A stretch of DNA of 64,000 nucleotides, taken from NCBI RefSeq assembly GCF_000349325.1, contig NC_020504.1, positions 9,280,326-9,344,325 of the forward strand, given 5' to 3'. The stretch comes from Streptomyces davaonensis JCM 4913. GTDB lineage: Bacteria; Actinomycetota; Actinomycetes; Streptomycetales; Streptomycetaceae. The translations under genes and the position numbers were made by a program. Within the stretch, counting starts at the first letter, position 1. Each line of letters opens with the position of its first letter. Positions 39,516 to 47,600 of the stretch are shown in pieces. The notes beneath the pieces are model-generated. The model made no database searches, was not told the origin of the DNA, and was given only the letters and a program-made list of their open reading frames with translations.

Positions 39516-40508
39516 ATGACGACGGACAGGGGCACGGCGCAGGAGGCGGAGCGGATCGAGGGGACCGGGCCGGTCGCGGGGATCGAGGTGAAGCCCGCCG
39601 CCGGGCACATCGGCGCGGAGATCACGGGCGTGGACCTGACGGCCGACCTCGACGACGCGGTCATCGCCGCGATCAGGGCCGCGGTGCTGCGCTGGAAGGT
39701 CGTGTTCTTCCGCGACCAACGCCTCGACCACGCCGGACACGTGGCGTTCGCCCGACGGTTCGGCGAACCGGTCGTCCTGCCCCGCCGCGGCAAGGCGTCC
39801 CCACCGGACTTCCCCGAGGTGGAGACCACGGCGGACCGCCTGGAACTGGGCGGCCGCTTCGGCATGGACCACGACGAGTGGCTGCGCCGCCGCCGGCACA
39901 CCCTGCTGCGCGGCTGGCACTGCGACCACGGCGCCCGCGTCGACCCACCCGCCGCGACCATCCTGCGCGCCGAGACGGTCCCGCCGTACGGCGGCGACAC
40001 GACCTGGTCGAACCTGGCCGCGGCCTACGCCGGACTGTCCACCCCCATAAGGGAGTTCGTGTCGACCCTGCGGGCCGAGCACCGCCTGGGCGTCGGCTAC
40101 CAGCCACGCCCCGGAGACGACGCCTACGTCCGCCACCTCCTCGACCATCAGGTCGCCACCCTCCACCCCCTGGTACGGGTCCACCCGGAGACCGGCGAGC
40201 GGATCCTGTACATCAACGGCTACTACGTCGACCAGATCGCCGACCTCTCCCGCGCCGAGAGCCAGGCCCTGCTCGACCTCCTCCTCGACCAGGCGGTCCG
40301 CCCCGAGTACACGGTCCGCTTCCGCTGGGAGCCGGGCAGCGTCGCCTTCTGGGACAACCGCGCGACCATCCACCTCGCACCCAGCGACACCGCCCATCTC
40401 GACCACCCCCGCACCATGCACCGAGTGATGCTCACGGGAGAGGTACCGATCGGCGTGGACGGAAAGCCCTCGGAGCCGATCGTGGGCAGCGAACCGGGAC
40501 GCTGGTGA
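39516..40508 (+). CDS. TauD/TfdA-family Fe(II)/2-oxoglutarate dioxygenase
   Basis: This 330-aa enzyme carries the HxD iron motif GWHCDHGARVDPP, the distal His in RTMHRVMLTG, and the Arg/Trp-rich 2-oxoglutarate region (FRWEPGSVAFWDNRATIHLA). The N-terminal signature GHIGAEITGVDLTADLDDA is typical of TauD proteins, which hydroxylate taurine, herbicide-like acids or other sulfonates and carboxylates. The start at 39516 has GGAG upstream. The gene stands alone between oppositely oriented neighbours. The substrate cannot be inferred. Confidence 0.9.
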   Translation: MTTDRGTAQEAERIEGTGPVAGIEVKPAAGHIGAEITGVDLTADLDDAVIAAIRAAVLRWKVVFFRDQRLDHAGHVAFARRFGEPVVLPRRGKASPPDFPEVETTADRLELGGRFGMDHDEWLRRRRHTLLRGWHCDHGARVDPPAATILRAETVPPYGGDTTWSNLAAAYAGLSTPIREFVSTLRAEHRLGVGYQPRPGDDAYVRHLLDHQVATLHPLVRVHPETGERILYINGYYVDQIADLSRAESQALLDLLLDQAVRPEYTVRFRWEPGSVAFWDNRATIHLAPSDTAHLDHPRTMHRVMLTGEVPIGVDGKPSEPIVGSEPGRW

Positions 40509-40512
40509 ACCC

Positions 40513-41010
40513 TCAGACGCAGGTCCGGCAGTACAGATGCGCCCCCGCCGCCCGCGCCCGGCGCGCCAGAGCGGTGAACGTCTCGACGGCCTCCCTGGCG
40601 ATCCGGAAATCCCCGAAGTCGACCTCCTCGATCTCCTGCCACCGCGCAGCCACCATCGCGACGGCGTCCTCGGGCAGCTCGGCGAGGACGTCCCGCCAGC
40701 GGTCGGGCAACTGCTGGAGGACCAGCCCCGTGCTCCAGGGGGAGTCAGGACCTATGGACTCCCCCTGGGGGTACGGCGGTTCGGGCCACACCAATTCCGG
40801 CTCGTCCACCAGGTCGGTGAAGGGAACACCCTCGGCGTGGGCCACCAACTGGCCCAGGACGATGTTCGGGTCGAGCCCTTTCGCGTCGACCCAGTCCACA
40901 CCCGCGTCCTCCAAGGACGTCCCCTGAAGCCAGTCGCCGTCCGGGCCGATGGCCTGGTTCACCGCCGTGGCGTGGTCGCTCGCGAGGAAGTAGTCGTGCA
41001 GTACACCCAT
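40513..41010 (-). CDS. Conserved hypothetical protein
   Basis: This 165-aa acidic protein begins MGVLHDYFLASDHATAVNQA. It is rich in Asp, Glu and Trp, has two nearby Cys at the C terminus (YCRTCV), and has no signal or membrane part. I do not recognise the family, although the opening is one I associate with other Streptomyces proteins of unknown function. It converges on the dioxygenase with a 4-bp gap. A longer reading to 41949 runs through the BrkB-type gene and is a shadow. Confidence 0.6.
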   Translation of the reverse strand: MGVLHDYFLASDHATAVNQAIGPDGDWLQGTSLEDAGVDWVDAKGLDPNIVLGQLVAHAEGVPFTDLVDEPELVWPEPPYPQGESIGPDSPWSTGLVLQQLPDRWRDVLAELPEDAVAMVAARWQEIEEVDFGDFRIAREAVETFTALARRARAAGAHLYCRTCV

Positions 41011-41120
41011 TCCGGTCTCCGTTGTCGATCCGGTCCTGTGTCGAGTAGAGCAGACGCCACTGACACTGCCCCTGGTCGTGCGACGTATCGAGGCAGGCCC
41101 GCCCGTGATCCGGGCGCGGG

Positions 41121-41954
41121 CTACTCGCCGTCCTCGGAACCGTCTCTCCTCTCGGTCCAGTCCTGCACCAGCACCGCGCCGATCGTCACCGAGGCGACGA
41201 CGGCCGCGCTCACGACGATCAGCCAGGACAGCAGGGTCAGGATCAGGCCGAGGGAACCGTACTCGGCCAGCGCGCGATTGAGCGCGGTGGGGATGTAGAT
41301 CCGGGCCGTCAGCGCGAGCGCGCTCGTGGCGCCCGCGGCCAGGAGCGCGCCGGGCAGCAGCGGCAGCCAGGGCATCCGGCCGGCCAGCAGCAGGTGCTGC
41401 GTCAACAGCCACACCCCTGTGCTGACCAGGAAGAACAGGATGGTGCCGAGCCACAGACCTACCCCGAACCCCTCGCGGACAGGGCCCTGGAGGAGGACGA
41501 CCAGCACCAGGACGAGCAGCCACGCCACCCACCGCCATGCCGCGATCCTGGTCTTCGCCCGCGGCAGCCGCCAGGCACGTTCGCAGACCCGGGCCATGAC
41601 CCGGCTGAAGCTGGTGGCGGAGGCCAGCGCCACGACCAGGCCGACGAAGCCGGTGGTCTGACGCAGGCCGTCGTCGGAAGGGTGCTCCAGCACCTGGCCC
41701 AGCTCCAGATCCGACCGACCGGTCAGCCCGAACATCGCCCGCAGGGATTCCCGGAGCTGGTCGCGGATGCTCTGCGGGGTGAAGGCGGCGATGGCGAAAA
41801 GCAGCGGCACCGCGGCCAGGAACGCCTGCGCCGCGAGCCTCGTCGCGGAGTCCAGCAGGTTCGCCGACACCAACCGGCTCGTCAGCTCGCTCAGGACGGG
41901 GAAGCGCCGCTCCGTGCGGGCATGCAGGAGCTTCAGCCGCGTCATCCACGCCAT
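41121..41954 (-). CDS. YihY/BrkB-family membrane protein
   Basis: This 277-aa protein has about six membrane helices. The family-like stretches are FLAAVPLLFAIAAFTPQSIR near residue 50 and YGSLGLILTLLSWLIVVSAA near the C terminus. The family is named for virulence factor BrkB, but its role is not known (it is not an RNase BN). ATG 41954 has GGGAGG just upstream; ATG 41945 is a second option. The C terminus is charged (TERRDGSEDGE) and faces the cytoplasm. Confidence 0.85.
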   Translation of the reverse strand: MAWMTRLKLLHARTERRFPVLSELTSRLVSANLLDSATRLAAQAFLAAVPLLFAIAAFTPQSIRDQLRESLRAMFGLTGRSDLELGQVLEHPSDDGLRQTTGFVGLVVALASATSFSRVMARVCERAWRLPRAKTRIAAWRWVAWLLVLVLVVLLQGPVREGFGVGLWLGTILFFLVSTGVWLLTQHLLLAGRMPWLPLLPGALLAAGATSALALTARIYIPTALNRALAEYGSLGLILTLLSWLIVVSAAVVASVTIGAVLVQDWTERRDGSEDGE

Positions 41955-42165
41955 GCCGCCTCCCGCTCGGCCACCGAGCCGTCCACGACAGTCAAGGCGC
42001 CGCCGGCCCGGCGCGTCGAGCGCTGCTGAGCCGATCGGGTCGCGAGCCGACCCGGGAGGTCCGGGCCGGGCCCGCCTCCCTCGAACGGCCTGCACCGCTC
42101 GTGGCGCCCGACGGGCCCGAGTGAGGGTGGCACTGGCTGCATGCGGCAGGAAGGAGGCGATGACC

Positions 42166-44004
42166 ATGAGGCGCTACCCGCCCGTCGCGGACCACGGCAT
42201 GGTCGGCGATCTCCAGACCGTGGCCCTGGTCTCCTCCGACGGCGTGATCAACTGGTTCTGCGCGCCGAGATTCGACTCGCCCAGCTTCTTCGCGTCCCTC
42301 CTCGACCACGACCGCGGGGGCCACTTCGCGATCACCGTGGACGGCGCGGACGTGAGCACCCGCCAGCTGTACCTGGCCGACACCGCCGTGCTCATCACCC
42401 GCTTCCTCACCCCTGAAGGCGTCGGTGAGGTGGTCGACTTCATGCCTGTGGACCGCTCGGAGACGGCCACGGACCGACACCGCCTGATCAGGGTGATACG
42501 GGTGACCCGCGGCCGGATCCGCTTCTCCGTCGCCTGCCGCCCCCGCTTCGACTACGCCCGCGCCGGCCACCGGCTCACCCTCCACGAAGGCGTCGCGCAC
42601 TTCAGCGGCCCGGGCATCGACGTCCACGTCCAGCCGGCGGGCCCGCTCACGCTCCAGCGGGACGGCGTGGACGTCGTCGCGGACGTGGAGCTGGCGCAGG
42701 GACAGGTGGCGGCGACCGTTCTGACGGTGTGCGCGGCAGGAGGGCAGCAGCCCCCGCCGCCGACGCGCGACAGCATCCGCGCGGACTTCGAGGCGACCTG
42801 CCACTTCTGGTACCGGTGGATCCACCGCAGCACCTACCAAGGGCGCTGGACGGAGTCGGTCAACAGATCCGCGATCACCCTGAAACTGCTCACCTACGCC
42901 CCCAGCGGAGCTCCCGTGGCGGCCGCGACGGCCGGCCTGCCCGAGCAGATCGGCGGCGAGCGCAACTGGGACTACCGCTACACCTGGGTACGCGACGCCT
43001 CCCTGTCCCTGAACGCGCTGTTCGGACTGGGCTTCGACGAGGAGGCCCACGCCTTCCGCCACTGGATCGGCGAGCGGCTGCGCGAGGGCCGTACGGTGAC
43101 CGGTGAGCCGTTGCAGATCATGTACCGCATCGACGGCGACCCGCACCTTGCCGAGGAGACCCTCGACCACCTGGAGGGCTACCGCTCCTCCGCACCCGTC
43201 CGGATCGGCAACGGCGCCGCCGACCAGCTCCAGCTCGACATCTACGGCGAGGCGACCTACGCCTTCACCCGCACCGAGGACCTCGCGCACCACATGCACT
43301 ACGACGGCTGGCTCGCCCTGCGCGACATGCTCGACTGGCTGGTCGACAACTGGGACCGCGCGGACGAGGGCATCTGGGAGACGCGCGGCGGAAGGAAGGA
43401 CTTCACCTACAGCCGCCTGATGTGCTGGACCGCCTTCGACCGCGGTATCCACGTTGCCCGGGACCTGGCCCGCCCCGCCGACCTGACCGCCTGGACCACC
43501 GCACGGGACGCCATCCTCGCGCAGATCATGGACCGCGGCTGGAGCACAACGCGCCGGGCCTTCGTCCAGCACTACGGCAGCGAGGTCCTCGACGCCTCGC
43601 TCCTGCTCATGCCGACGGTCGGCTTCATCACGCCCCGCGACCCGCGCTGGCTGTCCACGCTCGACGCCATGGACACCGAACTCGTCTCCGACAGCCTTGT
43701 CTACCGCTACGACCCGGCCGCCTCCCCGGACGGCCTGCGCGGCAGCGAGGGCACCTTCTCGCTGTGCAGCTTCCTCTACGTCGACGCCCTGGCCCACTCC
43801 GACCGCCTCGACCAGGCCCGCTACGCCTTCGACAAGATGCTCACCTACGCCAACCACGTGGGCCTGTTCGGGGAGGAGATCGGCCCCACCGGCGAACAAC
43901 TGGGCAACTTCCCCCAGGCCTTCACCCACCTCGCCCTGATCACCGCGGCCCTGACCCTGGACGAGGAACTCAACCGGCCGGTGCACCCGCGCTGGAAGAA
44001 CTGA
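42166..44004 (+). CDS. GH15 glucoamylase/trehalase-like hydrolase
   Basis: This 612-aa enzyme has an N-terminal beta-sandwich (PPVADHGMVGDLQTVALVSS) and an (alpha/alpha)6 barrel. The motif ERNWDYRYTWVRDASLSL and the FGEEIGPTGEQLGNFPQAF segment, which holds the catalytic base Glu, mark the GH15 family. Bacterial members of about 600 aa include glucoamylases and the trehalases of actinobacteria. There is no signal peptide, so it acts in the cytoplasm. AAGGAGG sits 8 bp before ATG 42166, so that start is chosen over ATG 42160. Confidence 0.93.
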   Translation: MRRYPPVADHGMVGDLQTVALVSSDGVINWFCAPRFDSPSFFASLLDHDRGGHFAITVDGADVSTRQLYLADTAVLITRFLTPEGVGEVVDFMPVDRSETATDRHRLIRVIRVTRGRIRFSVACRPRFDYARAGHRLTLHEGVAHFSGPGIDVHVQPAGPLTLQRDGVDVVADVELAQGQVAATVLTVCAAGGQQPPPPTRDSIRADFEATCHFWYRWIHRSTYQGRWTESVNRSAITLKLLTYAPSGAPVAAATAGLPEQIGGERNWDYRYTWVRDASLSLNALFGLGFDEEAHAFRHWIGERLREGRTVTGEPLQIMYRIDGDPHLAEETLDHLEGYRSSAPVRIGNGAADQLQLDIYGEATYAFTRTEDLAHHMHYDGWLALRDMLDWLVDNWDRADEGIWETRGGRKDFTYSRLMCWTAFDRGIHVARDLARPADLTAWTTARDAILAQIMDRGWSTTRRAFVQHYGSEVLDASLLLMPTVGFITPRDPRWLSTLDAMDTELVSDSLVYRYDPAASPDGLRGSEGTFSLCSFLYVDALAHSDRLDQARYAFDKMLTYANHVGLFGEEIGPTGEQLGNFPQAFTHLALITAALTLDEELNRPVHPRWKN

Positions 44005-44008
44005 GCAC

Positions 44009-44983
44009 TCACACCTTGGCGAGCCAGTCCGTCAGGATCCCGTTGACCTCGGCGGGGCGTTCCTGCTGGATCCAATGACCGCAGCCGTCGAGAAGGTGGG
44101 ACGAGACCAGGCCCGGCAGCGTGACCGGGTACGCCTCGATCGCCTCGGCCAGCCAGGTCGTCGAGGCGTCCAGGGTGCCGCCGGCGAACAGGGACGGCTG
44201 GGTGATGGGCGCGCCGTCGAAGGCCGCGAGATCCTCCCAGTCACGGTCCATGTTGCGATACCGGTTGAGCGCCCCGGTCAGCCCCGTCCGCTCGAACTCT
44301 CCAGCGTAGACGTCGAGTTCGCTCTCGCTCAGCCAGCCGGGCAACCGGCCGAGCGGGAAGCGGTCGCGCAACGTCCCGCCCCTGCCGACGAAATGGGGAT
44401 CGGGGGCGCCGGGAGCGGGCATCGTGTCGGCGGACAGCGCGGCGTAGAAGCCCGCGAGCCAGCCCCGTACATCGGGTTCGATCTCCGCCTCGGCGCGGCC
44501 CGGCTCCTGGAAGTACGAGACGTAGAACTCCTCGTCCCCGCCCATCCCGGCGAAGACATCGCTCGGGCGCGGCCCGCCGCGCGGGGTGTAGGGAACGCTC
44601 AGCAGCCCCACCGCGCGGAACACCTCGGGCCTGAGCAGGGCGGAGTTCGCGGCGATCGTGGCACCCCAGTCATGGCCGACCACGATCGCCGACTCCGCAC
44701 CCAGGGCACGCACCACGGACACGTTGTCCTCGACCAGATCGAGCATCCGGTACGCCTCGGTCGCGGCCGGCTTGGAGGAGCGGCCGTAGCCACGTACGTC
44801 GATGGCGACCGCCCGGTACCCGGCCGCGGCGAGGGCCGGCAGCTGGTGGCGCCAGGAGTACCAGCTCTCCGGGAAGCCATGGATCAGCAGCACCAGCGGC
44901 CCGGAGCCCGACTCCGCGAGGTGGATGCGGCCTGCCGGGGAGGGGATCAGTCGGTGTGTGACGGGGGCGGGGTGCTGCGGCAT
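44009..44983 (-). CDS. Alpha/beta hydrolase, epoxide-hydrolase-like
   Basis: This 324-aa protein has the oxyanion motif HGFPESWYSWRHQL, the nucleophile elbow VVGHDWGATIA (Asp), and the catalytic His in GCGHWIQQERP. An Asp nucleophile after HGFPE suggests epoxide hydrolase or haloalkane dehalogenase-like chemistry. The cap domain is helical. ATG 44983 is set by GGAGGAG upstream; the reading to 45031 is rejected. The gene converges on the GH15 gene with a 4-bp gap. Confidence 0.9.
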   Translation of the reverse strand: MPQHPAPVTHRLIPSPAGRIHLAESGSGPLVLLIHGFPESWYSWRHQLPALAAAGYRAVAIDVRGYGRSSKPAATEAYRMLDLVEDNVSVVRALGAESAIVVGHDWGATIAANSALLRPEVFRAVGLLSVPYTPRGGPRPSDVFAGMGGDEEFYVSYFQEPGRAEAEIEPDVRGWLAGFYAALSADTMPAPGAPDPHFVGRGGTLRDRFPLGRLPGWLSESELDVYAGEFERTGLTGALNRYRNMDRDWEDLAAFDGAPITQPSLFAGGTLDASTTWLAEAIEAYPVTLPGLVSSHLLDGCGHWIQQERPAEVNGILTDWLAKV

Positions 44984-45204
44984 GGTCTCCTCCAGGCGGG
45001 TTGATCCGGCGGACGGGTTGATCCCGAGCATGCGGAAGATCCGGCCGCGAGGACGAACGCGTTTGCCAGTTCAGCAAGTTCTCGGCGCGGCTCGTACGCC
45101 ATGCTGTTTCGGCCGCAGGAAATTCACTCGCCCGCCCTCACCCCGGCGCACTACGCTCCGGCTGCACGACACAGGTGCGACATGCGACGGCGAGGGGAGC
45201 CGGC

Positions 45205-45909
45205 ATGGAGGTCCCGGGCGTGCGGACGGACCGTTTGGGTGTGCTGATCGACCAGTTCGACCGCGCCAAGGAGATGGCCCAGGTACGGCTGACCGGACTC
45301 GGCGACGAGGAGTACCTGTGGGAGCCCGTCCCCGGGTGCTGGTCGCTGCGGCGCCGCAGCGAGGCGACGACGCCCAGGGCGTTCGGGCCGGGGGAGTGGG
45401 TGCTCGACCTGGGCGCGCCGGACATCCCGGCCAACGAGTACGACGAGATCGCCCGGCAGGCCGCGAGCGGTATGAGCGTCGCCAAGATCGCCGAGGACTG
45501 GAGTGTGAGCGTCGAGCGGGTCCAGGACGTCCTCGACCACACCGGCACTCCGGAGCCCGACAAGACCGCGGTCACCACCATCGCGTGGCGGCTGGCCCAT
45601 CTGCACGTCCAGTTCGCGGGCCAGTGGGAGTGGACCTTCGGCGACCGTCGCCAGGACCCCAAGCTGATGGTCGACTTCACCCCCTCAGCCGCCCTGACCC
45701 TGGAACGGTTCTGGCCCCTGGTGGACCGCTGGCGAGACCGCGTCGCCGCCCTGACCGACGAGGAGCTCGACACGGTCGGCCTCTCGCAGTACCCCTACGG
45801 CTCCGACCCCGACGAACCCTTCATCAGCGTCCTGTCGGGCAGCAGCCTGGAGTTCATCCACCACATGGCCGAGATCGCCCTGCTGCGCGACCTGTACGCG
45901 GCCCGCTAG
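45205..45909 (+). CDS. DinB-like four-helix-bundle protein
   Basis: This 234-aa protein has the DinB pattern: RLGVLIDQFDRAKEMAQVRL at the N terminus, TTIAWRLAHLHVQFAGQWEW in the middle, and EFIHHMAEIALLRDLYAAR at the C terminus, giving spaced His residues for a metal. Family members are thiol-dependent or mycothiol-linked enzymes. GGGGAG precedes ATG 45205. The stop TAG shares a palindromic CTAG (45906-45909) with the convergent gene. Confidence 0.78.
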   Translation: MEVPGVRTDRLGVLIDQFDRAKEMAQVRLTGLGDEEYLWEPVPGCWSLRRRSEATTPRAFGPGEWVLDLGAPDIPANEYDEIARQAASGMSVAKIAEDWSVSVERVQDVLDHTGTPEPDKTAVTTIAWRLAHLHVQFAGQWEWTFGDRRQDPKLMVDFTPSAALTLERFWPLVDRWRDRVAALTDEELDTVGLSQYPYGSDPDEPFISVLSGSSLEFIHHMAEIALLRDLYAAR

Positions 45910-46232
45910 CTCTCGCCCCGGCGCCGAGCCGAGTCGACTTTCGCGGCCAGCACGCCCATCTCGTGCAACAGGGCGAAGTACTTGGACGCGTATGCGTCGT
46001 CTCCGATGGACGGAAGGACATTCCCCAACACCGCGGTCTCTTTGCGCAGGACGCCCTGGCGCCACTCGTCCAGGGGCCCCTCCATCGCCGACGCGACACA
46101 TCCGGCGAGAGCGGTGTCGAGCGACACCATGCAGGTGCCTTCGGGCTCACGCCGGTAGAACCCCCGGGGAAACGGCAGCGCCATGAACTCGTCCCAGAGC
46201 CGCGACAGTTGATCCGCCTTCGTTTCCGCCAT
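45906..46232 (-). CDS. Conserved hypothetical small protein
   Basis: This 108-aa protein starts MAETKADQLSRLWDEFMALP. It is mostly helical and acidic, with one Cys near residue 45, and no signal peptide or motif I recognise. An ATG at 46244 adds four residues. The stop overlaps that of the DinB gene. It lies 28 bp downstream of the hydrolase at 46261 and is probably co-transcribed with it. Confidence 0.6.
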   Translation of the reverse strand: MAETKADQLSRLWDEFMALPFPRGFYRREPEGTCMVSLDTALAGCVASAMEGPLDEWRQGVLRKETAVLGNVLPSIGDDAYASKYFALLHEMGVLAAKVDSARRRGES

Positions 46233-46260
46233 GCACGTGATCATCCCGCATGACCAGGGG

Positions 46261-47439
46261 TCAGTCCATCGGCGTCAGGACGTCGTCCTCGTCGAGGAAG
46301 TAGCTGCCCTTCGCCAGGCCGTCCACGGTGTTGTTCTTGAGCCACTGCCTGGACATCCGGTGCACCGTCTTGTGCCTGTCTTCCCAGGGGATCTGATGGC
46401 CCGCGCAGGCGACGCGGAACATCAACTTGTGCGAGCCGGGAATGGCGTCGTAGAGCGCGGGCACCGAGAAGTGCAACAGGCCGAGGTCGGGAGCCGTGTT
46501 CACGATGGAGTCGAGGTCCCCGTAGATGATGAGCACGGGGACGTCCGCGCCGAGGATGCCGTCCAGCGGCACGGTGGTGGAGTTCCAGCCCCACCAGTAA
46601 GGGTTCTTGACCCGCATGATACCGCCGGGCACCCCGGGTGCCCCTTCCTCTTCGGGACCCCAGGTCGCGCCGATGGAGTCGTTCTCCATGATGGCGTCCC
46701 ACACGACGTCGACCATGCCCTCTTCCTGCTGCTTGTGGCACTCCACGTCCCTGTTCCACGAGGATTCGAGACCCCCCTTGGTGGTGAGGGTCATGGGGAA
46801 GCCGAACACGGCCGCGGGGGCACTCACCGCCAAGTCCACGGGCGCGTCCCATCGCGTCCCGGGCTTGCTCTCCCTGCCGCCCGGCGGAAAGATCGGCGCG
46901 AGCAGCAGCAGGCTCCTGACGTTCTCCTTGTGCTGGATGGCGTACGGCCCGAGCTGCTGCGAGGCGGCCGACCAGCCGATGAGATCGACCTTCGACGCGC
47001 CTGTGAGGTTCGTGATGTAGGTGACGACCTTGTGCACCTCGTCCCAGTTGCTCTGCGAGTTGTCCAACTGGCGGGGGTACTGCACAGGACCGGAAGCGCC
47101 ACCTGGATGTGTCGCCAGAAGGTGCTTCTGAGTGGGGTTCACATTGCGTGGGTCGGACATCTCGGGGCGGGTGGACCGGCCGGACCCCTGGAGGTCCATG
47201 ATGAAGACGTCGTAGCCCGCCTTGGCCAGGTCATCGGCCCAACCGTACTTGCCGTACTGGAGATCGAACCCCGCCAACGCCGGCACGCTGCGGCCGTGCA
47301 GCATCAGAACCGGCTCACGCGGATGGTTGTCCTTGGTGCCGTTGCGCTCCCTTACGAAGAGCGTGGCGGGCTTGCCCTTGTTGGCGGGGATGGTCGATAT
47401 CCACGCAATGGAGTGATCAGTGAGGATCGGTTCTGCCAT
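46261..47439 (-). CDS. Alpha/beta hydrolase with GWSAAS nucleophile elbow
   Basis: This 392-aa protein has MLHGRSVPALAGFDLQYGKY in the oxyanion region, KVDLIGWSAASQQLGPYAIQ with a Ser nucleophile elbow, and FRVACAGHQIPWEDR with the catalytic His. No signal peptide is visible. The protein is longer than common esterases and is enriched in Lys and Asn compared with neighbours, which may mean recent transfer. It could be an esterase or lipase; the substrate is unknown. It is followed by the small gene at 46232. Confidence 0.82.
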   Translation of the reverse strand: MAEPILTDHSIAWISTIPANKGKPATLFVRERNGTKDNHPREPVLMLHGRSVPALAGFDLQYGKYGWADDLAKAGYDVFIMDLQGSGRSTRPEMSDPRNVNPTQKHLLATHPGGASGPVQYPRQLDNSQSNWDEVHKVVTYITNLTGASKVDLIGWSAASQQLGPYAIQHKENVRSLLLLAPIFPPGGRESKPGTRWDAPVDLAVSAPAAVFGFPMTLTTKGGLESSWNRDVECHKQQEEGMVDVVWDAIMENDSIGATWGPEEEGAPGVPGGIMRVKNPYWWGWNSTTVPLDGILGADVPVLIIYGDLDSIVNTAPDLGLLHFSVPALYDAIPGSHKLMFRVACAGHQIPWEDRHKTVHRMSRQWLKNNTVDGLAKGSYFLDEDDVLTPMD

Positions 47440-47600
47440 GACTGCGCTCCGACGGTGATACGTGGGGGATGGCGCGCGGCAGTCTCAATAGGCGTCGGGC
47501 AGTGCACCTTCGCCGCCCGCGTCGGGCCGCCCCTGTGCCACATCGTCCTTCCTTCACGATAACCCCAGGCCAGGGGCCATGCCCTGTCCAAGATTCAAAC

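Noticed and set aside
41011..41949. Extension of the 40513 gene through the BrkB region
   Set aside because: It reads another frame of the BrkB-type gene. A good ATG at 41010 gives a sensible protein.
41992..43986. Minus-strand open frame opposite the GH15 gene
   Set aside because: Shadow frame of the GH15 gene, which has the family motifs on the plus strand.
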